Shown here: positions 1-10,472 of the stretch, in pieces | How positions within the stretch are numbered: position 1 is the stretch's first letter | Layout: every line of letters begins with the position of its first letter | DNA from: Chromera velia | Lineage: Eukaryota > Sar > Chromeraceae | Length of the DNA stretch: 30,634 nucleotides | NCBI GenBank assembly: GCA_018398765.1 | Contig: JAHBMJ010001455.1 | Location: 1-30,634 of the forward strand | Reading direction: 5' to 3' | Position numbers and translations under genes: made by a program | Notes under the pieces: generated by a model | The model's database searches: none | What the model was told of the DNA's origin: nothing | Seen by the model: only the letters and a program-made list of their open reading frames with translations

Positions 1-14
1 GGGGGGGGGGGGGG
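1..14. other. G homopolymer at window start
   Basis: The first 14 bases are all G, and the window closes with a run of seven C. Homopolymers at both ends, complementary to each other, look more like contig-end or sequencing artefacts than biology, but a natural poly-G tract cannot be excluded. Confidence 0.6.
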
Positions 15-199
15 ACGATGTACGCACTTGAAATTGCTCCCTGTCTTCCTCGCTTGTGACCGGCTGCCGGCCGTGCTTTCTCTACCTTCAACGTTTGCCT
101 GTCTGTCCGTCCTGGAGGCGCGACTTTGTGATTGACGCCTCGACAGAGCATATGACCGGGCGAACACGGAGAACCTCTGTGCCTCATTTCATCCCTGTC

Positions 200-1190
200 C
201 ACTGTTGCTTTCTTTTCTTTTTGTCTGTTGTGTTCATGAAGAAAAGGAGGGAAAGAAACCATATAGCCTGTCTGTCATGAAGGGCAAGGAGGGAAAGAAA
301 CCATATAGTCTGTCTGTCTGTCTGTCTGTCTGTCGCCTAAAGACGAAAGAAAAAAACAGAAGTGAATGAAGAAGGAGAAAAAGGGAAAGAAAAGACGATA
401 TAGTCTGTCTGTCTGTCTTTCTGTCTGTCTATTGAGGCCACTTGTCTGAGTTGTCGTGATGTTCTTTTGTCTTTGTTGCTTTCTTTCTTTTTATCTATTG
501 TGTTGATGAAGAAAAGAAGGGAGAAAAAGAAACACATAGTCTGTCTATTGAGGGAAAGAAACCATGTAGTCTGTCTGTCTGAAACCATATAGTTCGTCTC
601 TCTGTTGTCTTCATGAAGAAAAGGAGGAAGAGAAACCATATAGTCTGCCTGTCTGTCTGAGGGAGGGGAAAGAAAAAAACAGACTATATGTCTCTGTCTC
701 TCTTTTTGTGTGTGTGTTGTGTCCATGAAGAGAAGAAGGGAAAAGAAAGTAACCAGAAATGTACAGCCTGTCTCTCTGTGAAGGCGGAAGGGAAACCAAA
801 TACGCAGTGTTCCCATTTGTCTCTGTCTGTTTCTCTAGCCGTTTCCGTTTCTGTCTGTTTTTCTCTGTCTCTGTCTGTCTGCCCGCCTTGAACTGAAAGG
901 AACAGAAAGAACATCTTGTCTGTGTGTGTTTGTCTCTGTTTATCTCTGCCTTTGGTCCTTGTGTTGTGCGCAAGAACAAAAAACAACAGAGACATAGAGG
1001 TTGTTTCAGCTGTCTGTCTTTCTCTGCCTACCTGCTTGTCTGCCTAAAGAAGGAAAGGAACAGTAGGACCACACAGTCTGTCTTTGTCTGGCTCTTCACT
1101 TGTCCGTTGCGTGCGTGAAAATAAAAAGTTGAAAAAAAATCGTAGTGGCTCTCTTTCTTTTCTCTCTTTCTCCCCCTGTGTGTGTGTGTG

Positions 1191-1247
<57 letters not shown>

Positions 1248-1250
1248 TGC
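200..1250 (+). repeat. Composite TCTG microsatellite / foldback repeat array
   Basis: This kilobase is built from irregular copies of one theme: a pyrimidine stretch (CTTTCTTTCTTTTT), a short TGTTGTGTTCATG-like spacer, a purine stretch (GAAGAAAAGGAGGGAAAGAAA), then CATATAGTCTG and a run of TCTG. The pyrimidine and purine arms are roughly complementary, so each unit could fold back. Copies start near 205, 365, 465, 600 and 705. The array ends in a (GT)n tract at about 1177-1246. It probably lies in an intron or introns of the plus-strand gene whose last exon starts at 1477. A very similar unit recurs at about 18163-18260, so this is a dispersed family. No convincing exon was found here, although 56-170 is less repetitive. 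Confidence 0.75.
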
Positions 1251-1476
1251 CGCCTGCCTCCCTGTTTTCCTACCTGCCTGCATGGCTGTCTGTCTGTCTA
1301 TATGCTCTTTCCGGATTCAAAAGAAAGCGACATTGCGTCGAGGAAAGAGTAGGAAAGAGGACAAGAATTTGTGGGTTTTGTCCTTGCCCGCCTGTATGCG
1401 CGTGGTTCGTTTTCCATCTCCGTCTGACACTACACATTTTGTCCCCTTTCCCTGCTGGCCACTTGTATGCTCGCAG

Positions 1477-1774
1477 TCTGGCCAACAGCATCCCCCAACT
1501 GCCTTGGACGGTGGCAGACGGCCTTGTGAGGGGCATCGGGGGAGCGATGTGTTCCTCGTCTCCCTCCCTGCCGCACGCGGTGAGCGCAACCGCAGGAGAG
1601 ATCCTTCGGTGGAGTCTTCCCCTCTCGCCCCTTCTACTTGGAACTGCTGCTGCATACCTTGGCGGCAAGTATTCGCTATCAGTGCTGAAAGGAACCTGGG
1701 TCAGTCTGCAGATCGACCCAGCTGGAAGGGAGACGTCCCAAAGAGAAGATGAGGTTGATGTAGATGAATTTTAG
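1477..1774 (+). CDS. Terminal exon of an unrecognised plus-strand gene (partial)
   Basis: A pyrimidine-rich tract ending in CTCGCAG at 1470-1476 is a good 3' splice site. From 1477, entering in phase 2, the frame stays open for about 98 codons to TAG at 1772-1774. The predicted segment starts with LANSIPQLPW, has a small hydrophobic stretch (SPLLLGTAAAYLGG) and ends in an acidic tail (EDEVDVDEF). I do not recognise the family. The upstream exons would lie to the left, beyond or within the microsatellite array. Codon content and the sharp change from repeat to non-repeat sequence support coding, but an untranslated or spurious ORF is possible. Confidence 0.5.
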
Positions 1775-3713
1775 ATAGAGACTGTCACAGAGTTTTGGAA
1801 ATGAATTGCAGACAATCTTAACGATGAGTCGACGAATCGACGACGATCAACAAAATTGACTTGAAACACAATGAAATCGGTCGGTTTCAAATTTTAATCA
1901 TGGGCTATGAATTAATTATACATAATTTTTTTTTTTTTAATTTTATAAGAGATTATGGAATCCGAGGAATTGACATAGATGCCCTAGTGGGTGGCATTAT
2001 TGACCTTACTGTCCTTACAATTTTTTTTATAACCTCGACCACCTATGAACTCTCCAGTGTCTTCCCACGACCTTGCCTTATCCGTTAAGAGCGGCTGATC
2101 ATCACTCCATCTATCCGAGTACTGCCGCTGCCGCTGCCCCTCCCTCGACGCTCACTCTTCGCACCTCTCCCCTGGTATCCCGCATGCAGGCACCCGCTAG
2201 CGGTTCTGTGGTGCACTGCCTGCATTTTTACAATGCTAAATAGCAGTTTTTCTGTAATGGGCCAAGAATGGCCAAGATATAAACAAATCATGACAAATTT
2301 ACATTAGAGCTTAGGGCTTTAAGTGGAGTTAGGCATCTAACTAACTAACTAACAAAGCATAGTTACCTAGATAGTCACCTTTTAGGGCTCTACTAATTAA
2401 GCCTAAACAGTTTCTAGAACAGTCTAAACTCTAGTTCGGACGTTAACTTACAAATACTATTGATTGCTTTAAGATTTATTTTATGTAAGCAGTTACCTCT
2501 GACAGTACAATAGATTATAGTAGCAATACTAACGACTAGACTAACGATCGATGATATATTACAATTAATTATAATCATAATTATACGCGTGAAGGCTCTA
2601 GAAATTATTATACCACGGACTGCAATCATCATTATCATCAATCTATAGCTGGCAAATGCTGGCAACTTGAATAATTAATTTATTATTATTAGAAAGTCGA
2701 GTGAAAAGTCGTGCTTCGTATAGACTAAGACACCGATAAAGACGGTATAGTCTTGTATTACAGACTTGTAAACTATGATGAGTTTTAGGATGAGCTAAAA
2801 CCCAGGCTAACTCAGGCTTAAAACAAGTACGCGGTACTTGTAGATCTACTGGTATCAAGCCTCATCCACGTACACCAAACAGGTTCAACAGACCAACGAG
2901 TGATGCAAACAAGCAAAGAATGGAGCCACAAGATCCTCTTGCAAGCATTTCTGTAGAGAAACCAAGTGACTGCATGCACCAGCCTGCATCATGACGCCTT
3001 CATGATATGATAGGCCTCATCGTGTCTGCAGATCGCAAGCGATTCCTTGGGAGGCCCTGGGGCAAAGGTATACTATCTGAAAAGGACTGTCTGTGAACAT
3101 GCGCAGAAGTGAAACACTCCTTGACAGACTCAGCACAGACTCTCCCACTTGCATGAATGAAATGAGTGTAGGGAACACACCTTTCAATCCTTGAATTCCC
3201 ACAAAAAGCAAGTACGGCATACTCACAATCATGCCACATGTGCGCCGAAAAGACGATTCAATCAAGCCCATCCTTTGGTCCCCAGGTGGGCGACTTTAGC
3301 CCGAGCAAAAGCGGAGAACAAAAGGAGAGTCTCGAAAGGACGCATCGCATTCATGTACCAGACAAACATGCAGAGCACAACACGAGTTGACCCACCAGCA
3401 GCAATGCGCGGCATCGTTGCGACACGTCGACATGGAACGACAGTCATTCACTCACAGACTCACTTCACAAAGGAAGAAACCCCAACAGAAAAAACGTTTG
3501 ACAGTGACAGGGAGGGCACCTTTTCACGCAACCACAGCATATTCTACCCAGCCTCATACAAAAGAGGCAACACCTTTGTCCGAGTGTCCTCGTACGTTCC
3601 TGTCCCCCCTTCCTCTCGTTCTTTTTTCATTCCGAGCCGGAGGAGTGTGTCGATACAAAAGAAGAGTCCACACCCACACGCCCCTTTCTCGTCATCAGTA
3701 CGTGAGTTTTCTT

Positions 3714-3766
<53 letters not shown>

Positions 3767-3777
3767 AGAGCGGATGC
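1775..3777. other. Convergent spacer, largely AT-rich, no gene seen
   Basis: This 2-kb gap lies between two gene 3' ends. About 1800-2080 and 2280-2880 are AT-rich with a (CTAA)n run near 2336. Between them, 2085-2230 is GC-rich and holds a perfect 9-bp inverted repeat (ATGCAGGCA at 2184-2192, TGCCTGCAT at 2217-2225). From about 2880 the base composition becomes balanced. A GT then GA microsatellite occupies about 3712-3764, just beyond the stop codon of the minus-strand gene. ORFs here on either strand lack splice or family support. Confidence 0.6.
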
Positions 3778-6535
3778 TCAGTTCTGCTGCTGCTGCTGCC
3801 TCGCTCTTCCAAGAAGACGACGTCCACGACCTCCAAACACCGTGTGGATGTTGCCAAAGTTGTGCCCATTCCAGGTGTTGTGGTTCTGGGTGAATCCCCC
3901 ACTGAAGTAGTTCTGCTGGCGCTGATCATACCAGGGCCCGTTCACGTAGCCGTAGTTCTGCTTCTCCTCATCTGTGCTGTCGGGATTGCCTGCGTTGACC
4001 TGCAGGCTCAGAGGGAGGGGAGGCAGAAAAGAAGAGAGGGGGAGAGAGACGTTCACACGAAGAGATGAAGATGTAAATTTTCTGTATGAGAAGGAATTAT
4101 TCGACAGGCAGCTAGGGCTGATCGATGATTCTCTTCCTCCAAATTCAGTTTCAGTGCGGGCTTTTTTTCGCACAATGTCATGGGTGCGGAAGAGACAGTC
4201 ATTGGACTGAGCATGAGGGGCAGAGACAACCGGAGAAAACGAGAACCCAAAACAAAAGAAGTCGAAGAGAACCAACAAGATGTGAAAACGGATCGAGCCG
4301 AATGTGGGAAAACTGACAAAACAGAGCCCTGAGGAAGTACAGGGAAGTAAAGAAAATGGAAGAGGAAGCAGGAGGGGGTGCACAAATACTGTCTATGCGC
4401 GTCAACTCACTCACCCCTCTGGCAGCGATCTGCTCTTCCTCCTCGACCTCTCCTTGAAGACGGCGTCCCCGGTATCCCCCTCCAAACACGGAGCCGATGT
4501 GACCGAAGTTGTTGCCGTTCCACTGGTTGAAGTTCTGGGTGTACCCCCCGTTGAAGTAATTCTGCCGACGCTGATCAAACCAGGGCCCGTTCACGTACCC
4601 GTAGTTCTGCTTCTCGAACTCCAAGGCTTCTTCCTCAGGAGTGACAACACCTGCCTGGCTCCTCTCATTCTCATTCTCAGTTTGAGTCTGAGTCTGAGGG
4701 TCCGATTGCAGTCTCCTCCCACCAAACACCCCACCAGGACCAAACATTGTGGAGGCAGACCCATAAAAGTTTCCATTGAAGGTCGTAGAACTGCCCGGAC
4801 TTACCCCTCCCCCAAACACCGTCTCTGCCCCCCTCTGCACAAATGCCCCCTGATGAACCCCTGTGTTCACTCCAGAGCCACCGGGGACGGTGCCGGGAAC
4901 GACAGGGAACTGGCCGATCGGGTGTCTGTGAGTGACCCCGGTGCTGTCTGTGACATGCTGCCAATACCTGCCATTTGCATCTCTCACAATTCCGTTGGAA
5001 AAGTCACCACTGACAGGGACTGAACCATTGCCAGGGGAAGCAGGCGCTTCAGCTTCAGGCACAGCAGGGGTAGGGGAAGCAGCGCTTCAGCTTCAGGCAC
5101 AGCAGGGGTAGGGGAAGCAGGCGCTTCAGCTTCAGGCACAGCAGGGGTAGGGGAAGCAGGCGCTTCAGCTTCAGGCGCAGCAGGTTCGGGTTCAGGAACT
5201 GATTCTGCTGGGGGGTCTGCGACTCCTGCTGTGGGGGGGGGGACCTCGACGGTTTCCGACACGACTCCGGTCCTCTGTCCCGTCACAGGATCGACAGATT
5301 CGGCGGCACCGGGAGGAACGGTGTTGTCTCCAATCATTCCGAAATTCTGTCCCCTCCAAGCGTCCGTCGATGAGCTGACCCCCCCATTGAAGAAACGGGC
5401 AGTGGCTCCAGGGACGTATGGGCCTGCAACATAGCCGTAGTTCTGCAACCGACGTCCACGCCCTCCAAACACCGTGTGGATGTTGCCAAAGTTGTGCCCA
5501 TTCCAGGTGTTGTGGTTCTGGGTAAAGCCCCCATTGAAGTAGTTCTGCTGGCGCTGGTCATACCAGGGCCCGTTCACGTAGCCGTAGTTCTGCTTCTCCT
5601 CATCTGTGCTGTCGGGATTGCCTGCGTTGACCTGCAGGTTCAGAGGGAGAGGGGGGCAAAAAAGAAGAGAGGGGGGATTGTGAGTGAAGGAGGAAGATTT
5701 GTATGCAGAAGCAGACGAATGCAGACGGAAGAAGGGTGGCTCAAAGAGAACAAAGACGTGCAGTCATGAGGGAGGCAAAAAAGGCCCAGTGAGCGGACAA
5801 GGATGTTTCTTCAAGTGCTTCATGAATGTATGAAGGGAAGGACTCGTCTACTAAGAAAGTGAAAGGAAGATTGTGGTTGGAGAAAGTGAGCAGGAAGGAG
5901 CTGTCGAATGGGGAGACAGCCGGATACAGACGAGAAGGAAGGCAACACAGCAGGACATGTGGACAGGGAAGAACGTCTCCCTCCCTCGCACTCACTCACT
6001 CACCCCTCGGGCAGCGATCTGCTCTTCCTCCTCGACCTCTCCAAGTTGAAGGCGACGTCCCCGGTATCCCCCTCCAAACACGGTGCCGATGTGACCGAAG
6101 TTGTTGCCGTTCCACTGGTTGAAGTTCTGGGTATACCCCCCGTTGAAGTAATTCTGCCGACGCTGATCAAACCAGGGCCCGTTCACGTACCCGTAGTTCT
6201 GCTTCTCGAACTCCAAGGCTTCTTCCTCCGGAGTCACAACCCCGACCTCTGGGGGGGTGATTGGGGCTGTGGCAGGCTGCACAGATATATTGAAAGAAGG
6301 GACATTGAAGGAAATTTGATGCGAGCCGTGATTCACAAGAGAACGGAGGAGAGGAGTGACGGAGGTTCAGTCTGATGCCACTGACAGACTATTTCTATAG
6401 ACCAACCACTTCATTCGTCGCCTCTGTTGGTCGACTGTCGGGCGGAGGAATGCTTGGTACTGATGGCCCCTGCGCATCTTGGGCATTGCAGGCCAAGACT
6501 AACGACAAAGCAACTGAACAGACGGACTTCATCAT
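3778..6535 (-). CDS. Secreted modular repeat protein (four exons, one frameshift)
   Basis: Exons on the minus strand: 6535-6410, 6276-6004, 5631-4415 and 3999-3778, with stop TGA at 3780-3778. Splice sites are GTGAGT/CTGCAG at introns 2 and 3 and a weaker GTGGTT donor at intron 1; all introns are phase 0. Exon 1 gives a classic signal peptide, MMKSVCSVALSLVLACNA, followed by a Pro-rich linker. The mature part carries about 48-residue modules: NYGYVNGPW, DQR, QNYFNGG, TQN, W-G, NFG, VFGG and a terminal RGRRL. There are four well-kept modules, one partial (about 5300-5450) and one degenerate Gly-rich one (about 4700-4850), separated by a Pro/Glu/Ala repeat of PEAEAPASPTPAV. Exon 3 is 1217 nt, one base short of frame, because a 39-bp repeat copy near 5081 lacks a G; the frame resumes correctly after it. 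Repaired length would be about 612 residues. No known family is recognised; an extracellular coat, matrix or peptide-precursor role is inferred. Confidence 0.8.
5030..5175 (-). repeat. 39-bp coding tandem repeat with a one-base deletion
   Basis: About four copies of a 39-bp unit encode the 13-residue repeat PEAEAPASPTPAV in exon 3 of the secreted repeat protein. The other copies read GAAGCAGGCGCTTC on the plus strand, whereas the copy at about 5077-5088 reads GAAGCAGCGCTTC. This single-base loss shifts the downstream frame. An assembly error in a short tandem repeat is as likely as a real mutation. Confidence 0.85.
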
Positions 6536-7112
6536 GTTGATTCGGTTCAGTGCAGAGAAGAGACGGCGCAGGAGAAATCGATGCTGTGGAGGCGAAGGTA
6601 GAGAACTTAAAGAGTGATTGAAAACGTCCGGACCAGCTATGAGTCGCCAGAGTTCTTTTCGAGATGACTGATTTGAGGTTGAACAAGACTTTCAACAAGT
6701 ACTGCGGGTAGGTCATGAACAGAAACTGAACTCTAAATTATAGTCTCTATATTAAATGGATCCTGGGATCGAAGCTGTATCGATCGGGTTTCAATTTTTG
6801 GTCGACAATTAAGGTGCGCGCAGCGCGCTTGTGAATGGCGCGGCTCGCCCGCGGCCTCAGGATTGCATGGGCGCGCCGCGGCCGGGGTATATGTATAGGG
6901 GTGCCGGCCGGCCGCCGCGGCGCCGCCGGTCACCACTATGTAGCTGTGTACGTGTCATTGTGTGTCTTAATTCAATCCGATTCTGGTCACGAGTGTCTGT
7001 GTAAATGATTCCTATGCAGCGATCCTCCAGCCGCCAGCACGCGAAGACAGGGTGAAGAAACCTGAAGTGTCGAGCTAAGACGATTGTCGTGCATTTCGAC
7101 ACATCCAAAAAA
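6536..7112. promoter_or_regulatory. Divergent promoter region with GC-rich block
   Basis: This gap of 577 bp separates the start codons of the minus-strand secreted-protein gene and the plus-strand YbaK-domain gene, so it should hold both promoters. A block at about 6815-6935 is very GC-rich with palindromic words (GCGCGCCGCGGC, GCCGGCCGGC) and contains a TATA-like TATATGTATA at 6888-6897. Assignment as a promoter rests on gene layout and composition only. Confidence 0.5.
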
Positions 7113-9590
7113 ATGCCCGAAAAGCTTCACCCGTCTCCTCCTCTGCCGTCGAGGCCGTCGCTTGACTCCACAATTCTCTGCCGTGCAGCTCCATGCAGCG
7201 ACCTACCAGAGATAATCTCTAGTCGTTTCTCCCTTCTTGCCTTCCTCACCTGCAAGGTGCTCACAAACCTGCCCTTGGAGCTCTACCCCTCTGGTTCTTC
7301 AGATCCGCAATCAGAAAGGGGAAACGGAGCTGTGGAAACCGACCACCTTCTGGCACTGCAGACATACGCTTTGCTGAGGTCAGTTCCTATTATCTTGCTG
7401 TCTGCGTGGTAGCTGTCTGTTTCTTTTATACTGCTTCTGGTCGAAATGAGTTCTCCCGTCTCCTGTGCATCTCCGTCTCCGTCTCCTTCTGGAGCATATC
7501 TCCTGCATGAACCGGTTTGTCCCTTGGGTGTCTGATCGAGAAAGTCCCCCAGTTGGCCTGCAGCAATGCCCCATTTATTTCTGCTGGAATCGGTGAGATG
7601 CGCACGGTGAGCAAAGGGCCTGCCAACCCCCCCGTTTGGGAAGAGGCACACACTCGCCAGCTGCATGGGGCAGCCACTGTTCTTCTCTACTGCTTCCGTC
7701 TCTTCCCTTGGCTTTGTCTCTCTGTCCCTTCTGCAGACTCCTAGAAAGGGAGGGAAGAGATGAAAGGCGTGGCAGTAAAGGGACCGATTGGGCTCTTCAC
7801 GAGTTCATCTGCGCACTCAGTCGGGGACACTTCTTGAAGGAGAATGGGGCACTTGATGCGCTTTTCCCTTTGGCCGAGAAGAGTCTCTCTGTTTCAGGAG
7901 GTTCTGCTCTCTCTCCCCGTCTCTTTGCCGTCTCTCTTCTGTGGGCCGCCACCGAAATTTTGAAAGACTTTCAGGAAGCTTCACCCGACGTGAGGGCACA
8001 CGTGTCCCCCCCTGCCCTCGACGGGGGGGCCTTCACGTTCGACTTCCTCCCCCCTGCCTCTGCGTCGGCGCACAAGGAGAAACTCAAAAAGGCACGCTCT
8101 GTCTATGGGGATACACTGAAAACCCTAAATATCTCGCCCACCTCTTCCCACTTAGTGACCCTCGGCCTCGTGTCTCCTGGACAGCCGAGGGCCCAAAGAG
8201 AAAAGGGAGTGGCAGGCGCTGAAGAGTCGAACTCAAAGACCAAAAGCAAGAAACCAGTGGAGAAGGAAACAGAAAACACAGACGCAACGAACGGAGGCAG
8301 CAAAGGACCGAAGCCACCCAATGGTCCCTCTAAAAGGGGCAATCAGAAAAAAGGGCCCCAGCCAGGACCTGCAGCGGATATGGGGCCCTCTCCTGAAGAT
8401 TTGGCCAAAGAGAGGGAGGAGAGAAAGGCGGTTGCTGACACCGTGGCTGTACTATCAGTCCCAAAGAGACCTTTCTCTGAAGTACCGCCTGCCCCCACAC
8501 GCAGTGAAGCTTCCAAATTCGAGAAAGCACTCGGAGAACACTTCAAAAAAGGAGGACTCAAGTAAGTCAGCCAGGTATATTTATTGACTGTCGGGATTCA
8601 AGATTGGACTTTTTTTTTTTGATGCGGGGAGGTTTTCATAGACGCATAGAGGACCTGCTTCTTGGATCTGTCTGTCCTCACTGTCGTTCCTTGCTGTTTC
8701 TTGTTTGCGTTTGCGTTTGTGTTTCTGCTGCCTTGACCCAACTTGGGTCGTTGGCGTCCTCCTTTTTGTTGAGCGCATACGTGCAGGGGTCTGCCGGAGG
8801 GTCATTCTTCCTCCCTCTCTCCACTCTCCTTGTAACTCTGTCTCTCTCTTTCTCTCTCTCCCTCTCTCTCTCTCTCTGTGTGTGTGTGTGAGAGAGAGAG
8901 CTCTTCTCCCTCAATTTCTCTCCGTGTGCTCTCGATCGTCTCCCTTTGTTCCCTCCTGCATGCCCTTGCGGTCCCTCACGCAGGGTCTCTCTTGCACGAG
9001 TCCCCTGCAACTACTACGAGGACATGGAGCTAGCCCACAGAAGGTGGGAAGGACTCCTTTCTCTGTTTCCTCTTGTGTCGCTCTGTCTTCTCTCGTGTCT
9101 GCGTAGTGGATAATGTCCAATCACTCCCTGTGGCTTCCAGTTTTTGTTTGAGCGCACCTTTCCTCACCGAGGTCAAAAGTATTTTGAAGGGATCATTATC
9201 AGGAGAATGGCCAGGCAGAGTCAGGCCCTTTTCGAAAGGACCGCATCTCGAAATCCCCCTCTTCGCCTCGGAGAGACGTCCTAGGATGTGCCTGCGTTTT
9301 TGTGGAAGCCTGAGTATACGATTGCTGCATTGCACGCCACTGGAGCGCAGCTACCGACACTCCATGCGCATGCAAGACTTGGCAGCATCCTATTTGTCGG
9401 TCGAGACTCATGCATGCATGGATGCACGCAAACGAACAAGCAGGCATCTGCTGGGTGCTCCTTCGGTTGGGCATCTGTGCAAGACCGTGGTGATGGAGAA
9501 CACTGCACACACGGGAGAGGAGGGCAATCCAAGGAACGCCCGGTTTTATGCAGTGGTGGTTCAGTACATCGCCAGGGTCAACTGTGGTCC

Positions 9591-9675
<85 letters not shown>

Positions 9676-10441
9676 TGTGTGTGTGAGTGTGTGTGTGTGT
9701 TCAGGTGTGGAGGGAGTGAAGAGGAGGGAATTTCTCGAAGAGCTGTGCTTCCTTATGAACGGACAAGTCAAGATCGATCCTCAGTCCTCTCTCGTTTCTG
9801 TCGAAATTCACTTGCTTCTCTCCACATCCTTTCTGCCTTCCTGCCTGCGTGCTTGATGCCTTGCAGAACGCGTCAAGGACCTGGTCAAGAGCCTCAATCC
9901 GCCTGGTGGGTTGGTCGGCTGGTCGTGAGTGAAAGAGGCAGAAGAAGAAGCGAAATTGTCTGAGAGAGGCGGGTCTATGAGGGTGAAGCGCGTGGTAATC
10001 TGAAGTAGTAAATGCCCAGGACTTTGTTTTAACCGAAACTCTCTCTGTTCTTGTGATTTGCAGTGCTTGCTATTTTTCTGCTGACGGGTTACTTTGGCAA
10101 CGAGTGAGCATGCAGTCATGGATCTGCCCTCCTTGAAGCTGTGCAAACTGAAAAAAGCTTCAGATAGGAAGAATCAGCTGCGTCTGATGGCCCTAGATTG
10201 TTTTTCTTTTTTTTTCTTCTTTTTCTTTGGCTGCCATCGACCTTTGTTTTTGATCTCCTGTCTGTCTGGGCATGCAGGAAAACTCGGAAACAAAAAGCTG
10301 AATTTCAATTTTGCCAAGGAAGAGGTCAGGACGGCTAATTCCAGGGGCTCTACTCACTCTTTCCTTCATCTCTCTGCGTGCGCGTGCTTGTCTGTCTGTT
10401 TGTTTGTTGTGTGTGTCTCTGTATCTCTCTCTCTCTCTCTC

Positions 10442-10472
<31 letters not shown>

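Noticed and set aside
3191..3910. Plus-strand 239-codon ORF
   Set aside because: It runs across a microsatellite (VCVCVREREREREREE) and antisense to the last exon of the secreted protein gene; no family resemblance.
9703..9800. Open frame after CAG beginning VEGVKRREFLEEL, looking like an exon of the YbaK-domain gene
   Set aside because: Direct joining of 9586 to 9867 gives the family pattern ARVN-CERVKDLV. This frame has no donor in the needed phase 1 except one leaving an 18-bp intron.
10064..10107. Possible alternative terminal exon giving VLAIFLLTGYFGNE and a stop
   Set aside because: Its phase fits, but the family match continues through GKLGNKKLNFNFAKEE at 10278. Using this exon would truncate the editing domain.
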